A stretch of 64,000 nucleotides of DNA from JBGTBQ01 sp041749275. Lineage in GTDB: Bacteria > Acidobacteriota > Blastocatellia > Pyrinomonadales > Pyrinomonadaceae. The DNA is taken from positions 17,050 to 81,049 of the forward strand of contig JBGTBQ010000470.1 of assembly GCA_041749275.1 (NCBI GenBank), written 5' to 3'. Below, in pieces: positions 1-6,811 of the stretch; within the stretch, counting starts at the first letter, position 1, and every line of letters begins with the position of its first letter. A program made the translations under genes and the position numbers. A model generated the notes under the pieces. The model made no database searches and was not told the DNA's origin. It saw only the letters and a list, made by a program, of their open reading frames with translations.

Positions 1-356
1 ACATCGGCCAATGTTTTTCGATAACCTCGATCATGTTTCACTCCGGCGATTCATCTTCAAGTCGGACTCACTTTAACACGTCCTATCAGTAAGCCTCAAT
101 GAAAATGGCTTCTAAATCAGCGCTGAAGAGATTGGAATGCGGACGTAACTGTCCACTTTAGACCGCGCCGGTAAACATGCGTCGAGCAGTTGCTTTGGGG
201 GTGCAAAGGAAGTGGATTGCAGCGCGCGGCTGCTCGACTTCGTGTTAGAATTAACGCGACCCGGAAATCAAAACCCCCGAATTTGTCGCACATACAAGCA
301 TGGCCGGTGGAAGGCGGCCAGAGCGCGGAGGTGATGCGCTCGAAACGTTCTTGAGC
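1..356. other. Left-edge stretch without a clear gene
   Basis: I see no convincing coding region here. A long open frame runs across 117-971 on the minus strand, but it lies antisense to the better supported plus-strand gene that starts at 357, and its composition is what the high-GC third positions of that gene would generate by chance. No tRNA or strong hairpin was seen. Confidence 0.5.
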
Positions 357-1139
357 ATGAAAACTGTCGCCGGAATATTCAATTCGAGTGAGGATGCGGA
401 GCGGGCGGTCGGATATTTGAACGCGGCTGGTATTACGGGGGAGCGAATCAGCTATCTGGCGCCGGAAGCGACGCGGGAAGAAATAGACGCCGCCGTCCCG
501 ACGGCGGAGACGGAGCAGCCGGGCATGGGCAAGGCGATAGGCACCGCCGTCGGCGGCGCGCTTGGCGTAGCGGGTGGACTGCATCTTGGGGCCGTCGCCG
601 CGAGTCTCCTCGTGCCGGGCGTTGGGCCAATCCTCGCCGCCGGACTCGTAGGTGCCGCCATACTGGGAGCGGGCGGCGCGGCGACGGGGATGGCCGCCGG
701 CGAGGCGCTCGAAGATTCGGTTGTGACGGGTCTGCCGCATGATGAGCTGTTTCTTTATGAAGACGCGCTGCGGCGCGGGCGCACCGTTCTCATCATCATC
801 GCCGTAGACGAAGAGAGCGCCGATGCCGCAAGGAGCGTCCTTCAGCAGTCTGGCGCGGAGAGCATTGACGCCGCGCGCGAAAGCTGGTGGGTTGGCTTGC
901 GCGACGCGGAGCAGGAGGAGTACACAGGGCAGGGCGGGGATTTCAAAGTGGACGAGCCGACTTACCGCCACGGGTTCGAAGCCGCCTTACACCCGACAGC
1001 GCGCGGACGGACTTATGACGATGATGCGGCGCGGCTGCGCGAGTGTTACGGTGGGGCGTGTGAGCAGAGTTCGTTCAGACGCGGCTACGAGCGTGGGCAG
1101 AGCTATCAGCAGGCAATGCTGGAGAAGTATCAGAGTTGA
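357..1139 (+). CDS. Glycine-zipper membrane protein with YflT-like stress domain
   Basis: Predicted protein of 260 residues if started at the ATG at 357, where the recognisable domain begins; an upstream in-frame ATG at 300 would add a basic, domain-free tail. The first 40 residues (KTVAGIFNSSEDAERAV...) resemble the general stress protein 17M / YflT domain, a small alpha-beta module. Residues about 60-125 are very rich in Gly and Ala with small hydrophobic residues, as in glycine-zipper membrane segments. A second alpha-beta stretch follows (TVLIIIAVDEESADAARSVL), then a hydrophilic tail with several Arg and Tyr. Family members are often stress-induced, but the biochemical role is unknown. 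The stop codon overlaps the ATG of the next small gene, which suggests translational coupling. Function is inferred from domain resemblance only. Confidence 0.75.
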   Translation: MKTVAGIFNSSEDAERAVGYLNAAGITGERISYLAPEATREEIDAAVPTAETEQPGMGKAIGTAVGGALGVAGGLHLGAVAASLLVPGVGPILAAGLVGAAILGAGGAATGMAAGEALEDSVVTGLPHDELFLYEDALRRGRTVLIIIAVDEESADAARSVLQQSGAESIDAARESWWVGLRDAEQEEYTGQGGDFKVDEPTYRHGFEAALHPTARGRTYDDDAARLRECYGGACEQSSFRRGYERGQSYQQAMLEKYQS

Positions 1140-1303
1140 TGGACACGCTTCTCAGCATCGCCGTTTTCGTCGGCATTCTGCTGGCGAGCGCGCTCATCAC
1201 CAACTGGTTCGCGCGGACGATGTACAGACGTTGCTCCGGGTGCGGTACGTTGAACGCGAAGAGACGGACGCATTGCCGCGCTTGTCAAAACGAGTTGGGT
1301 TGA
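1139..1303 (+). CDS. Small membrane protein with C-terminal zinc ribbon (54 aa)
   Basis: This gene is easily missed because of its size. Its ATG overlaps the TGA of the preceding gene (TGATG). The product is 54 residues: an N-terminal hydrophobic helix at residues 4-24 (LLSIAVFVGILLASALITNW), a short basic linker, and a compact four-cysteine module with CSGC at 32-35 and CRAC at 46-49, eleven residues apart, the spacing of a zinc ribbon or rubredoxin-like knuckle. It is probably a single-span inner-membrane protein with a cytoplasmic zinc-binding head. The coupling to the stress-domain protein suggests joint action. I do not recognise a named family. A strong hairpin follows at 1312-1384. Confidence 0.7.
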   Translation: MDTLLSIAVFVGILLASALITNWFARTMYRRCSGCGTLNAKRRTHCRACQNELG

Positions 1304-1311
1304 TATCTAGC

Positions 1312-1384
1312 GTTCAGAGGCGGGCAATGCTCGCCGGTTCAACTTCATGTGACTTGAGCCGGCGGGCATTGTCCATCTCTGAAC
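1312..1384 (+). terminator. Long imperfect hairpin after the zinc-ribbon gene
   Basis: Arms of about 31 nt that begin GTTCAGAG and end CTCTGAAC pair across an 11-nt loop with a handful of mismatches, several of which are G-U compatible in RNA. It sits between the zinc-ribbon gene and the M14 peptidase. There is no long T tract, so it may be a terminator, an RNA-stabilising hairpin or a palindromic repeat unit. Confidence 0.45.
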
Positions 1385-1456
1385 CGTAGATAATGCGAAC
1401 CTGTTACAAAACTTTAGCTTCAACACGCTCGCATTATTCATGCCGGAGATCATCTC

Positions 1457-3277
1457 ATGGTTCGTTCAGTAGGTGTCGCGCTATTGTTCCTCCTTGGTGT
1501 CATCGTGAGCATTGAAAACCCGAATGCCCAAAGTCAGTCACCTGCCGTCCCGGCGGAGTGGCTGACGCACGCGGAGAAAACCGATTACCGGGAGACGCCG
1601 AACTACGAGGAGACGATGATATATGCGCGCCGGCTCGACGCGGCGTCGCCGTGGGTGCGTCTGACAGAGTTCGGGAGGAGCGGCGAGGGGCGCACGCTCC
1701 CGCTGCTCGTCGTCACGAAGGGCGAAACGTGGACGCCGCGGGCGGTGAGAAGGGCAGGGAAGATCATCGTTCTCATACAGGCTTGCATCCACGCCGGAGA
1801 GACCGACGGCAAAGACGCAGGGCTGGCTCTCGTCCGCGACATCGCGGTGACGAAAGCGCATGAGTCGCTGCTCAACCGCGCGGTCATCCTCTTTATCCCG
1901 ATTTATAACGTTGACGGCCACGAACGTCGCAGTCCCTACAATCGCATCAACCAGAATGGCCCGGCGGAGATGGGCTGGCGCGGCAACGCGACCAATCTCA
2001 ATCTCAACCGCGACTACATGAAGGCCGACGCGCCGGAGACGCGCGCATGGCTGAAGTTGTGGAACGAGTGGCAGCCAGACCTCTTCCTCGATTGTCATGT
2101 CACGGATGGGGCCGACTTCCGTTACAACGTGACCTATCAGTACGAACAACATGAAAACGTCGCTCCGGCGATCCGCAACTGGTCGAAAGAGGCTTTTGAC
2201 GGAAGGATCATCCCGGCGGCTGAGGCGGCGGGAAATCTCCTCTCTCCTTACATGGTCTTTCGCGACAATCGCGACCCAATGAAGGGAATTGATAGTTTCA
2301 TTGCCACGCCACGCTTCGCCACGGGCTACGTGCCGGTTGTGCGGAACCGGCCTGCTCTCCTCATCGAGACGCACATGCTCAAGGAGCCTCGCCCGCGCGT
2401 GCGAGGCACTTACGACATCCTGCGCGCCGCGCTGGAAGAGGTAAACCGCGGCCCGGAGAGCCTTCTTCGCGCGGTCAAAGAGGCTGACGAACAAGCAGTC
2501 GCCGAGAGCGCGACCAACGACCCGGCGAGACGAGTGGCGCTCAGCGTAAAACTGACGGACAACCCGACTGAAAAATTGTTGAAAGGTTTAGAGTATCGGA
2601 CGGAATTGAGCGACGTTTCAGGAGCGGTGCGTGTTATTTGGGGAACGAAGCCGCTCGATTTGAAAGTCCCGTTCTATGTGGAGGCTCAACCGGCAGTGTC
2701 AGTTGCGCCCCCGCTCTTTTACCTCATTCCGCCACAGTGGACACAGGTCGCGGAAGTGCTTGCGGCGCACGGCCTGCGAATGAAGAAACTTGCCTCGCCC
2801 ATTTCCGTTGAAGTCGAGAGTTACCGCTTCCGAGATATTAAATTCAACCCTTCATCGTTTGAGGGGCGTGTGCTGGTGACTTTCAAGACGGAGCCGGTAA
2901 AGGAGAAGAGAACGTATCCTGCCGGCACGGTTGTCGTCCCGCTGGCTCAAGAGGCTTCGCGCGTCGCGCTCCACCTGCTTGAACCTGACGCTCCCGATTC
3001 GCTCATCGTCTGGGGATTTTTCCACGCGATCTTTGAACAGAAAGAGTCGGGAGAGGATTACGCGCTGGAAAAGTTAGCGCGAGAGATGTTGGCGAAGAAT
3101 GCAAATTTGAAACGAGAGTTCGAGGAGCGCGTTGCGACCGACTCGAAGTTTGCGTCAAGCACAGCGGAGCGTCTCCGTTTCTTCTATGAACGCTCGCCCT
3201 ATTGGGACAGACAGATGAACCTTTACCCGGTTGGAAGATTGACGATGCCGGCTAAATTGTCTTTGGTAGATTTTTAG
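1457..3277 (+). CDS. Secreted M14-family zinc carboxypeptidase
   Basis: A 606-residue protein with an N-terminal signal peptide (hydrophobic residues about 5-19, probable cleavage near residue 25). Residues 35-330 form an M14 metallocarboxypeptidase domain. The zinc ligands are visible as HAGE at 112-115 (H112, E115) and a third histidine at about 214 in FLDCHVTDG. The basic substrate-binding region shows NLNLNRDYMKAD, and a Glu near 304 in LIETHMLKE is the likely catalytic base. The C-terminal half (about 350-606) is a long beta-rich extension also seen in other bacterial secreted M14 proteins. It probably removes C-terminal residues from peptides in the periplasm or outside the cell. It stands alone, followed by a strong bidirectional terminator at 3288-3322. 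Confidence 0.85.
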   Translation: MVRSVGVALLFLLGVIVSIENPNAQSQSPAVPAEWLTHAEKTDYRETPNYEETMIYARRLDAASPWVRLTEFGRSGEGRTLPLLVVTKGETWTPRAVRRAGKIIVLIQACIHAGETDGKDAGLALVRDIAVTKAHESLLNRAVILFIPIYNVDGHERRSPYNRINQNGPAEMGWRGNATNLNLNRDYMKADAPETRAWLKLWNEWQPDLFLDCHVTDGADFRYNVTYQYEQHENVAPAIRNWSKEAFDGRIIPAAEAAGNLLSPYMVFRDNRDPMKGIDSFIATPRFATGYVPVVRNRPALLIETHMLKEPRPRVRGTYDILRAALEEVNRGPESLLRAVKEADEQAVAESATNDPARRVALSVKLTDNPTEKLLKGLEYRTELSDVSGAVRVIWGTKPLDLKVPFYVEAQPAVSVAPPLFYLIPPQWTQVAEVLAAHGLRMKKLASPISVEVESYRFRDIKFNPSSFEGRVLVTFKTEPVKEKRTYPAGTVVVPLAQEASRVALHLLEPDAPDSLIVWGFFHAIFEQKESGEDYALEKLAREMLAKNANLKREFEERVATDSKFASSTAERLRFFYERSPYWDRQMNLYPVGRLTMPAKLSLVDF

Positions 3278-3287
3278 TGTGCATAAA

Positions 3288-3322
3288 GAGAGAGCGACGC
3301 ACAGAGGTTGCGTCGCTCTCTC
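3288..3322. terminator. Perfect 14-bp hairpin, bidirectional terminator
   Basis: A perfect 14-bp stem (GAGAGAGCGACGCA paired with its complement at 3309-3322) with a 7-nt loop lies between the convergent M14 peptidase gene and the small minus-strand membrane protein gene. It can serve both. Confidence 0.7.
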
Positions 3323-3348
3323 CACTAATGTCTCGCACGGCGCTTTCG

Positions 3349-3495
3349 TTAGACCGTGCGCCGGCCTGTAACCAAGTTGATCACAAGGATCACGAGGGCA
3401 ATCACGAGCAGAAGGTGCACAAAACTGCCACCCACGCCGCCGATAAACCCAAGTAGCCACAGGATTAAGAGCACCACCAGAATTGTCCACAGCAT
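3349..3495 (-). CDS. lmo0937-type mini membrane protein (48 aa)
   Basis: A 48-residue protein on the minus strand, preceded by a strong ribosome binding site (AAAGGAG, seven bases before the ATG). It begins MLWTILVVLLILWLLGF, has a central GFIGGVGGSFVH turn, a second hydrophobic helix and a short basic end GRRTV. This two-helix layout with a Gly-rich turn is characteristic of the lmo0937/DUF5670 family of very small membrane proteins, often stress related and of unknown function. A relative lies at 27293-27445. Transcription ends at the hairpin at 3288-3322. The good ribosome binding site and family match make this a real gene despite its length. Confidence 0.8.
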   Translation of the reverse strand: MLWTILVVLLILWLLGFIGGVGGSFVHLLLVIALVILVINLVTGRRTV

Positions 3496-4083
3496 ATCGT
3501 TATCTCCTTTTCGAACGTCGGATAATTAAATTTGCGGTTCGCTTGAACCCGTGTAAGCTTTACTTGAGCAACAGCCATGCCATCATTGCTGTCGGGCGAT
3601 GTCTTCCCGTAAGCTATTGAAGAAAAAGGTGTTCGATCCTACGGCTAAAGTTCAGTTGGCAGAGGTGAACCCATGACTTGTATTAAAATACATCGCTGGG
3701 CTGATTCAACGCGTGTTCTATTACGAGTCAAGTCGGTTATAGGGAACCCAATTGTCGGTGAGGCGGCAACTGAGCGTCTCCGTCAGACATCCGAGAGGCG
3801 ACACTGAAACGGTTCTCGGCAAGGAAGGGGCGTAGTTGTAATCCCGGATATAAACTTTGTAGCTTTTACACTAGACCTAACCATACGAAGGCTGATAGAT
3901 TGAAGTAGCTCAGGTCGGATGCATGTATCCACCGAGCGTGCATTGGTTCACAACCCCCGGCGAGTCCTTCCGTTGTTCTTCAGGGCTTCCTCTGAACCGG
4001 TTTCTTTGCATCAAACACAATTGTCAGGTGGTATGACCCGCCGCGTCCCATTGGTTGGGTCGTATCCCGATTAGAGGTCTGTT
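3496..4083. other. Intergenic stretch between divergent genes
   Basis: About 590 bases with no supported coding region. It must hold the divergent promoters of the small membrane protein (minus) and the FtsH-type protease (plus), but I could not pick a convincing -35/-10 pair. Base use is less GC-rich than in the flanking genes, in keeping with non-coding DNA. Confidence 0.5.
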
Positions 4084-5871
4084 ATGCCGTTACCCCGTCT
4101 GATCCCCCGTTCACAAAAACAAAACGTTGCCGTTGCGGTCAGTTTCATCACGCTTGCGGTTGTCCTTGCCCTTGCGGGCGTCAAGCTTTTCTCTCAGCAG
4201 GAATTGCCAACCATACAGGCGATCAACTACACGCAGTTACGCGAGATTGCTGAGACATCGAATGCGCTCTCGGTGAAAATCGAGGGCGAACTCGTCACGG
4301 TCACGGGCAAGGACGCGATAATTTCGCAGGCCGTCGTTGATCGGGCAGCGCAGCAGGAGATCGCGAATACCTTCGCGCGGAACAAAGTTCAGGTCGAATA
4401 CCTCTCGACACGCCCGAATGCATTTGAGCGGACGATGAATTGGATGATCCCGCTTGCGGTATTGCTGGCGCTCAGCGTTATCGGCTGGCGCGTCTACGCA
4501 AACATGGGAGGCGGCGGCGGGATGCGGCTCGAAGATTCGTGCGGCAATCAGGATGTTACGTTCGAGGACGTAGCCGGAGTTGACGAGGCGCGAGCCGAGT
4601 TAGCGGAGATGATTGATTTTCTCCGCGACCCCGAAAAGTTTGGGCGACTCGGCGGGCGTGCCCCGCGCGGAATCCTCCTCTCAGGCCCGCCGGGAACCGG
4701 CAAGACCTTACTCGCGCGCGCCGCGGCGGGCGAAGCGAAAGTGCCTTTCCTATCAGTTTCAGGTTCGAGCTTTCAGGAGAAATTCGCCGGCCTCGGAGCC
4801 GCTCGCGTGCGTCGTCTTTTTGCGAAAGCGAGACAACTCGCGCCGTGCGTGATCTTCATTGATGAGATTGATGCGCTGGGCCGTCGGCGAGGCAGGGGCG
4901 GCGACTCCGCATCGGCAGACCAAGATCAGACGCTCAATCAGCTTCTGGTCGAGATGGACGGCTTCGATGCGTTGAGCGGTGTCGTCGTCATCGCCTCGAC
5001 GAACCGCCCGGACATTCTCGATCAAGCTCTCACGCGCCCCGGCAGGTTCGACCGCGAAATCACCGTCAACCTCGCCGACATGCGCGGACGCGAGCGGATT
5101 CTGCAAGTTCACGCGCGCAAACTGAAGCTCGAAGAAGGGCTTGACCTCGGTTGGATTGCGCGCGGCACGCCCGGTTTCTCCGGCGCGGATTTGGCGAACC
5201 TGCTCAACGAGGCGGCGATTGCCGCGACGCGCGACGACTCCGAGGCAATAGGGCGGCCTCATGTCGAATATGCCCGTGACAAGATATTGATGGGCGTTGA
5301 GCGTCAGGGTTTTAGGATGGATGAAGAGGAGCGCTATGCGACGGCGGTTCACGAAGCAGGGCACGTTGCTGTCGGCCTCGGCATGAAGGACGGCGACCCC
5401 ATTCATAAGGTTTCGATTCTGCCGCGCGGGCGAGCGCTCGGTGTGACGCAGGCATTGCCCGAACGCGACCGTTTGATGAAAAAGCGTGAATATCTCGAAG
5501 ACCAGATTGCCATGCTGCTCGGCGGGCGGGCGGCGGAGATGCTCCTGCTTGACACGATGACGGCGGGTGCGTCGAATGACATCGAACGGGCGGTCGAAAT
5601 CGCGCGCAAGATGGTCGCCGAATTCGGCATGAGTCCGCTGGGGCCGATTCATCTCGGCAGGCCCGAAGACCCACACAGCCAGACGATTCTTGACCGGATA
5701 GAACAGGCGACCAACGACATCATGGGCGAGCAGCTCAAGCGCGCCTGCGAGGTGGTTGACTCGAAGCGCGTCGAGATAGCCCTACTGGTCGAAGGGTTGA
5801 TGGAACGCGACACGCTCGACGCGGATGAGATTCAAGACTGTTTCGGGTTGAAGATCGAGAAGGCTGCCTGA
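4084..5871 (+). CDS. ftsH: FtsH-type membrane AAA+ zinc protease
   Basis: A 595-residue ATP-dependent membrane protease. Two transmembrane helices (about 15-36 and 119-138) flank a small extracytoplasmic domain. The AAA+ module has Walker A GPPGTGKT at 201-208, Walker B VIFIDEID and the second region of homology (STNRPDILDQALTRPGRFDR). The peptidase domain has HEAGH at 423-427 and the downstream acidic ligand region AGASNDIERA. The central pore loop reads KFAGLGA, where the usual FtsH motif is F-V-G, so the pore has F-A-G. It degrades membrane and unstable cytosolic proteins as a hexamer. The sequence is divergent enough that it could be a second, specialised FtsH paralogue rather than the main housekeeping copy. 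It stands alone and is followed by a 15-bp hairpin at 5891-5946. Confidence 0.9.
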   Translation: MPLPRLIPRSQKQNVAVAVSFITLAVVLALAGVKLFSQQELPTIQAINYTQLREIAETSNALSVKIEGELVTVTGKDAIISQAVVDRAAQQEIANTFARNKVQVEYLSTRPNAFERTMNWMIPLAVLLALSVIGWRVYANMGGGGGMRLEDSCGNQDVTFEDVAGVDEARAELAEMIDFLRDPEKFGRLGGRAPRGILLSGPPGTGKTLLARAAAGEAKVPFLSVSGSSFQEKFAGLGAARVRRLFAKARQLAPCVIFIDEIDALGRRRGRGGDSASADQDQTLNQLLVEMDGFDALSGVVVIASTNRPDILDQALTRPGRFDREITVNLADMRGRERILQVHARKLKLEEGLDLGWIARGTPGFSGADLANLLNEAAIAATRDDSEAIGRPHVEYARDKILMGVERQGFRMDEEERYATAVHEAGHVAVGLGMKDGDPIHKVSILPRGRALGVTQALPERDRLMKKREYLEDQIAMLLGGRAAEMLLLDTMTAGASNDIERAVEIARKMVAEFGMSPLGPIHLGRPEDPHSQTILDRIEQATNDIMGEQLKRACEVVDSKRVEIALLVEGLMERDTLDADEIQDCFGLKIEKAA

Positions 5872-5890
5872 CCGGGCGACAAGCTGAAAA

Positions 5891-5946
5891 AATTGATAAG
5901 AGGCAGTCGGCGCCGAGCATGTTGCGCTGATTGCCTCTTATCAATT
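5891..5946 (+). terminator. 15-bp perfect hairpin after ftsH
   Basis: AATTGATAAGAGGCA at 5891-5905 pairs perfectly with 5932-5946, around a 26-nt loop, 20 bases past the ftsH stop codon. The left arm is preceded by an A run, so the reverse transcript would end in a T run. It is a likely terminator. Confidence 0.55.
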
Positions 5947-6079
5947 CTACAAGCCGGTTAGCGTTTGTGCTTGATTGCGGGCGCGGCTTTCCTGTAACTT
6001 TGCATCCGTCAAAGTTATCTGTTGTACGGGTTGGGATATCTCCTCCCGCAAGCCCCTTTCTCCCGAGCGTAATCCGAGG

Positions 6080-6811
6080 ATGGCATACCCCAGCGTCGAG
6101 CGTATCGAACTGCCTGTGCTTCAGGAGTTGGTCGCCACCGGCGGCGTCGAGGACGTGCGTTTCCTCTACGACCGCCTCGCGGCCTACTTCCCGCATCTCG
6201 GCGAAGAAGAGGTTCATGCGCTCTCTAATGGACACCTACGTCAGTGGCGCAGGCTCGTGCAACGCGCCGGGCGCGACCTCACGGAGAAGCGGCAACTTGA
6301 GCGCGTGCGTGGGCGCTGGACGATTACCTCTTTAGGCCGGAAGCGAGTCGCGGACGAAGATGCTCATTTCTCACTCAAGCTAGACGCGGCGGCGGAGACT
6401 TCAGGCTCAGGCTTTTTTTCTCACTCCGAAGTGCAGCAGATGCTCGTTGACATCGGTCGCGTGCTGGGACATCACGCTGAAATGGAATACGACTATTACG
6501 ATGTGGTCTGGCGTTCGGATGAGGGCAGCCCGCGCTTGAGCCATGTCTTCGAGGTACAGCGAAAGGGAAACATTGATGCCGCGCTCGCCAAGCTGAAGCG
6601 TGCATATGATGCACAGCGGACGAAGCCCTTTCTCATCGTCGCCAGCGAGCGCGACACAAACCGCGCGGAACGGCAGATGAGCCTCGCGCGCATCGGCCCT
6701 TTCCATGAGATCGAGAGGGTTGCCACCATTCTCAGCTTCGAACAACTGCGCCGGCTTCACCGCGCCCTCACATCGGTCGAAGACATCCTCGGTCAAATCT
6801 TCGAACGATGA
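6080..6811 (+). CDS. Mrr-N-like winged-helix protein with nuclease-like C-terminal domain
   Basis: About 243 residues from the ATG at 6080, chosen because the conserved domain starts there; the frame stays open upstream to 5975. Residues 1-85 resemble the Mrr N-terminal winged helix (ELPVLQELVATGG..., then LRQWRRLVQRAGRDLTEKRQLERVRGRWTITSLGR). The remainder has an alpha-beta pattern with YDVVWRSDEG followed by SHVFEVQRKG, which could be the D-(E-x-K/Q) core of a PD-(D/E)XK-type fold, here with E-V-Q-R-K. Mrr-type proteins are usually restriction or DNA-repair related nucleases. The stop codon overlaps the ATG of mutS (ATGA), so the two are translationally coupled, which hints at a DNA-processing partner of that MutS. 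Nuclease activity is inference. Confidence 0.65.
   Translation: MAYPSVERIELPVLQELVATGGVEDVRFLYDRLAAYFPHLGEEEVHALSNGHLRQWRRLVQRAGRDLTEKRQLERVRGRWTITSLGRKRVADEDAHFSLKLDAAAETSGSGFFSHSEVQQMLVDIGRVLGHHAEMEYDYYDVVWRSDEGSPRLSHVFEVQRKGNIDAALAKLKRAYDAQRTKPFLIVASERDTNRAERQMSLARIGPFHEIERVATILSFEQLRRLHRALTSVEDILGQIFER

Noticed and set aside
117..971. 284-residue open frame on the minus strand
   Set aside because: Lies antisense to the supported stress-domain gene; Arg-rich, without domain resemblance or ribosome binding site; a typical product of high-GC third positions.
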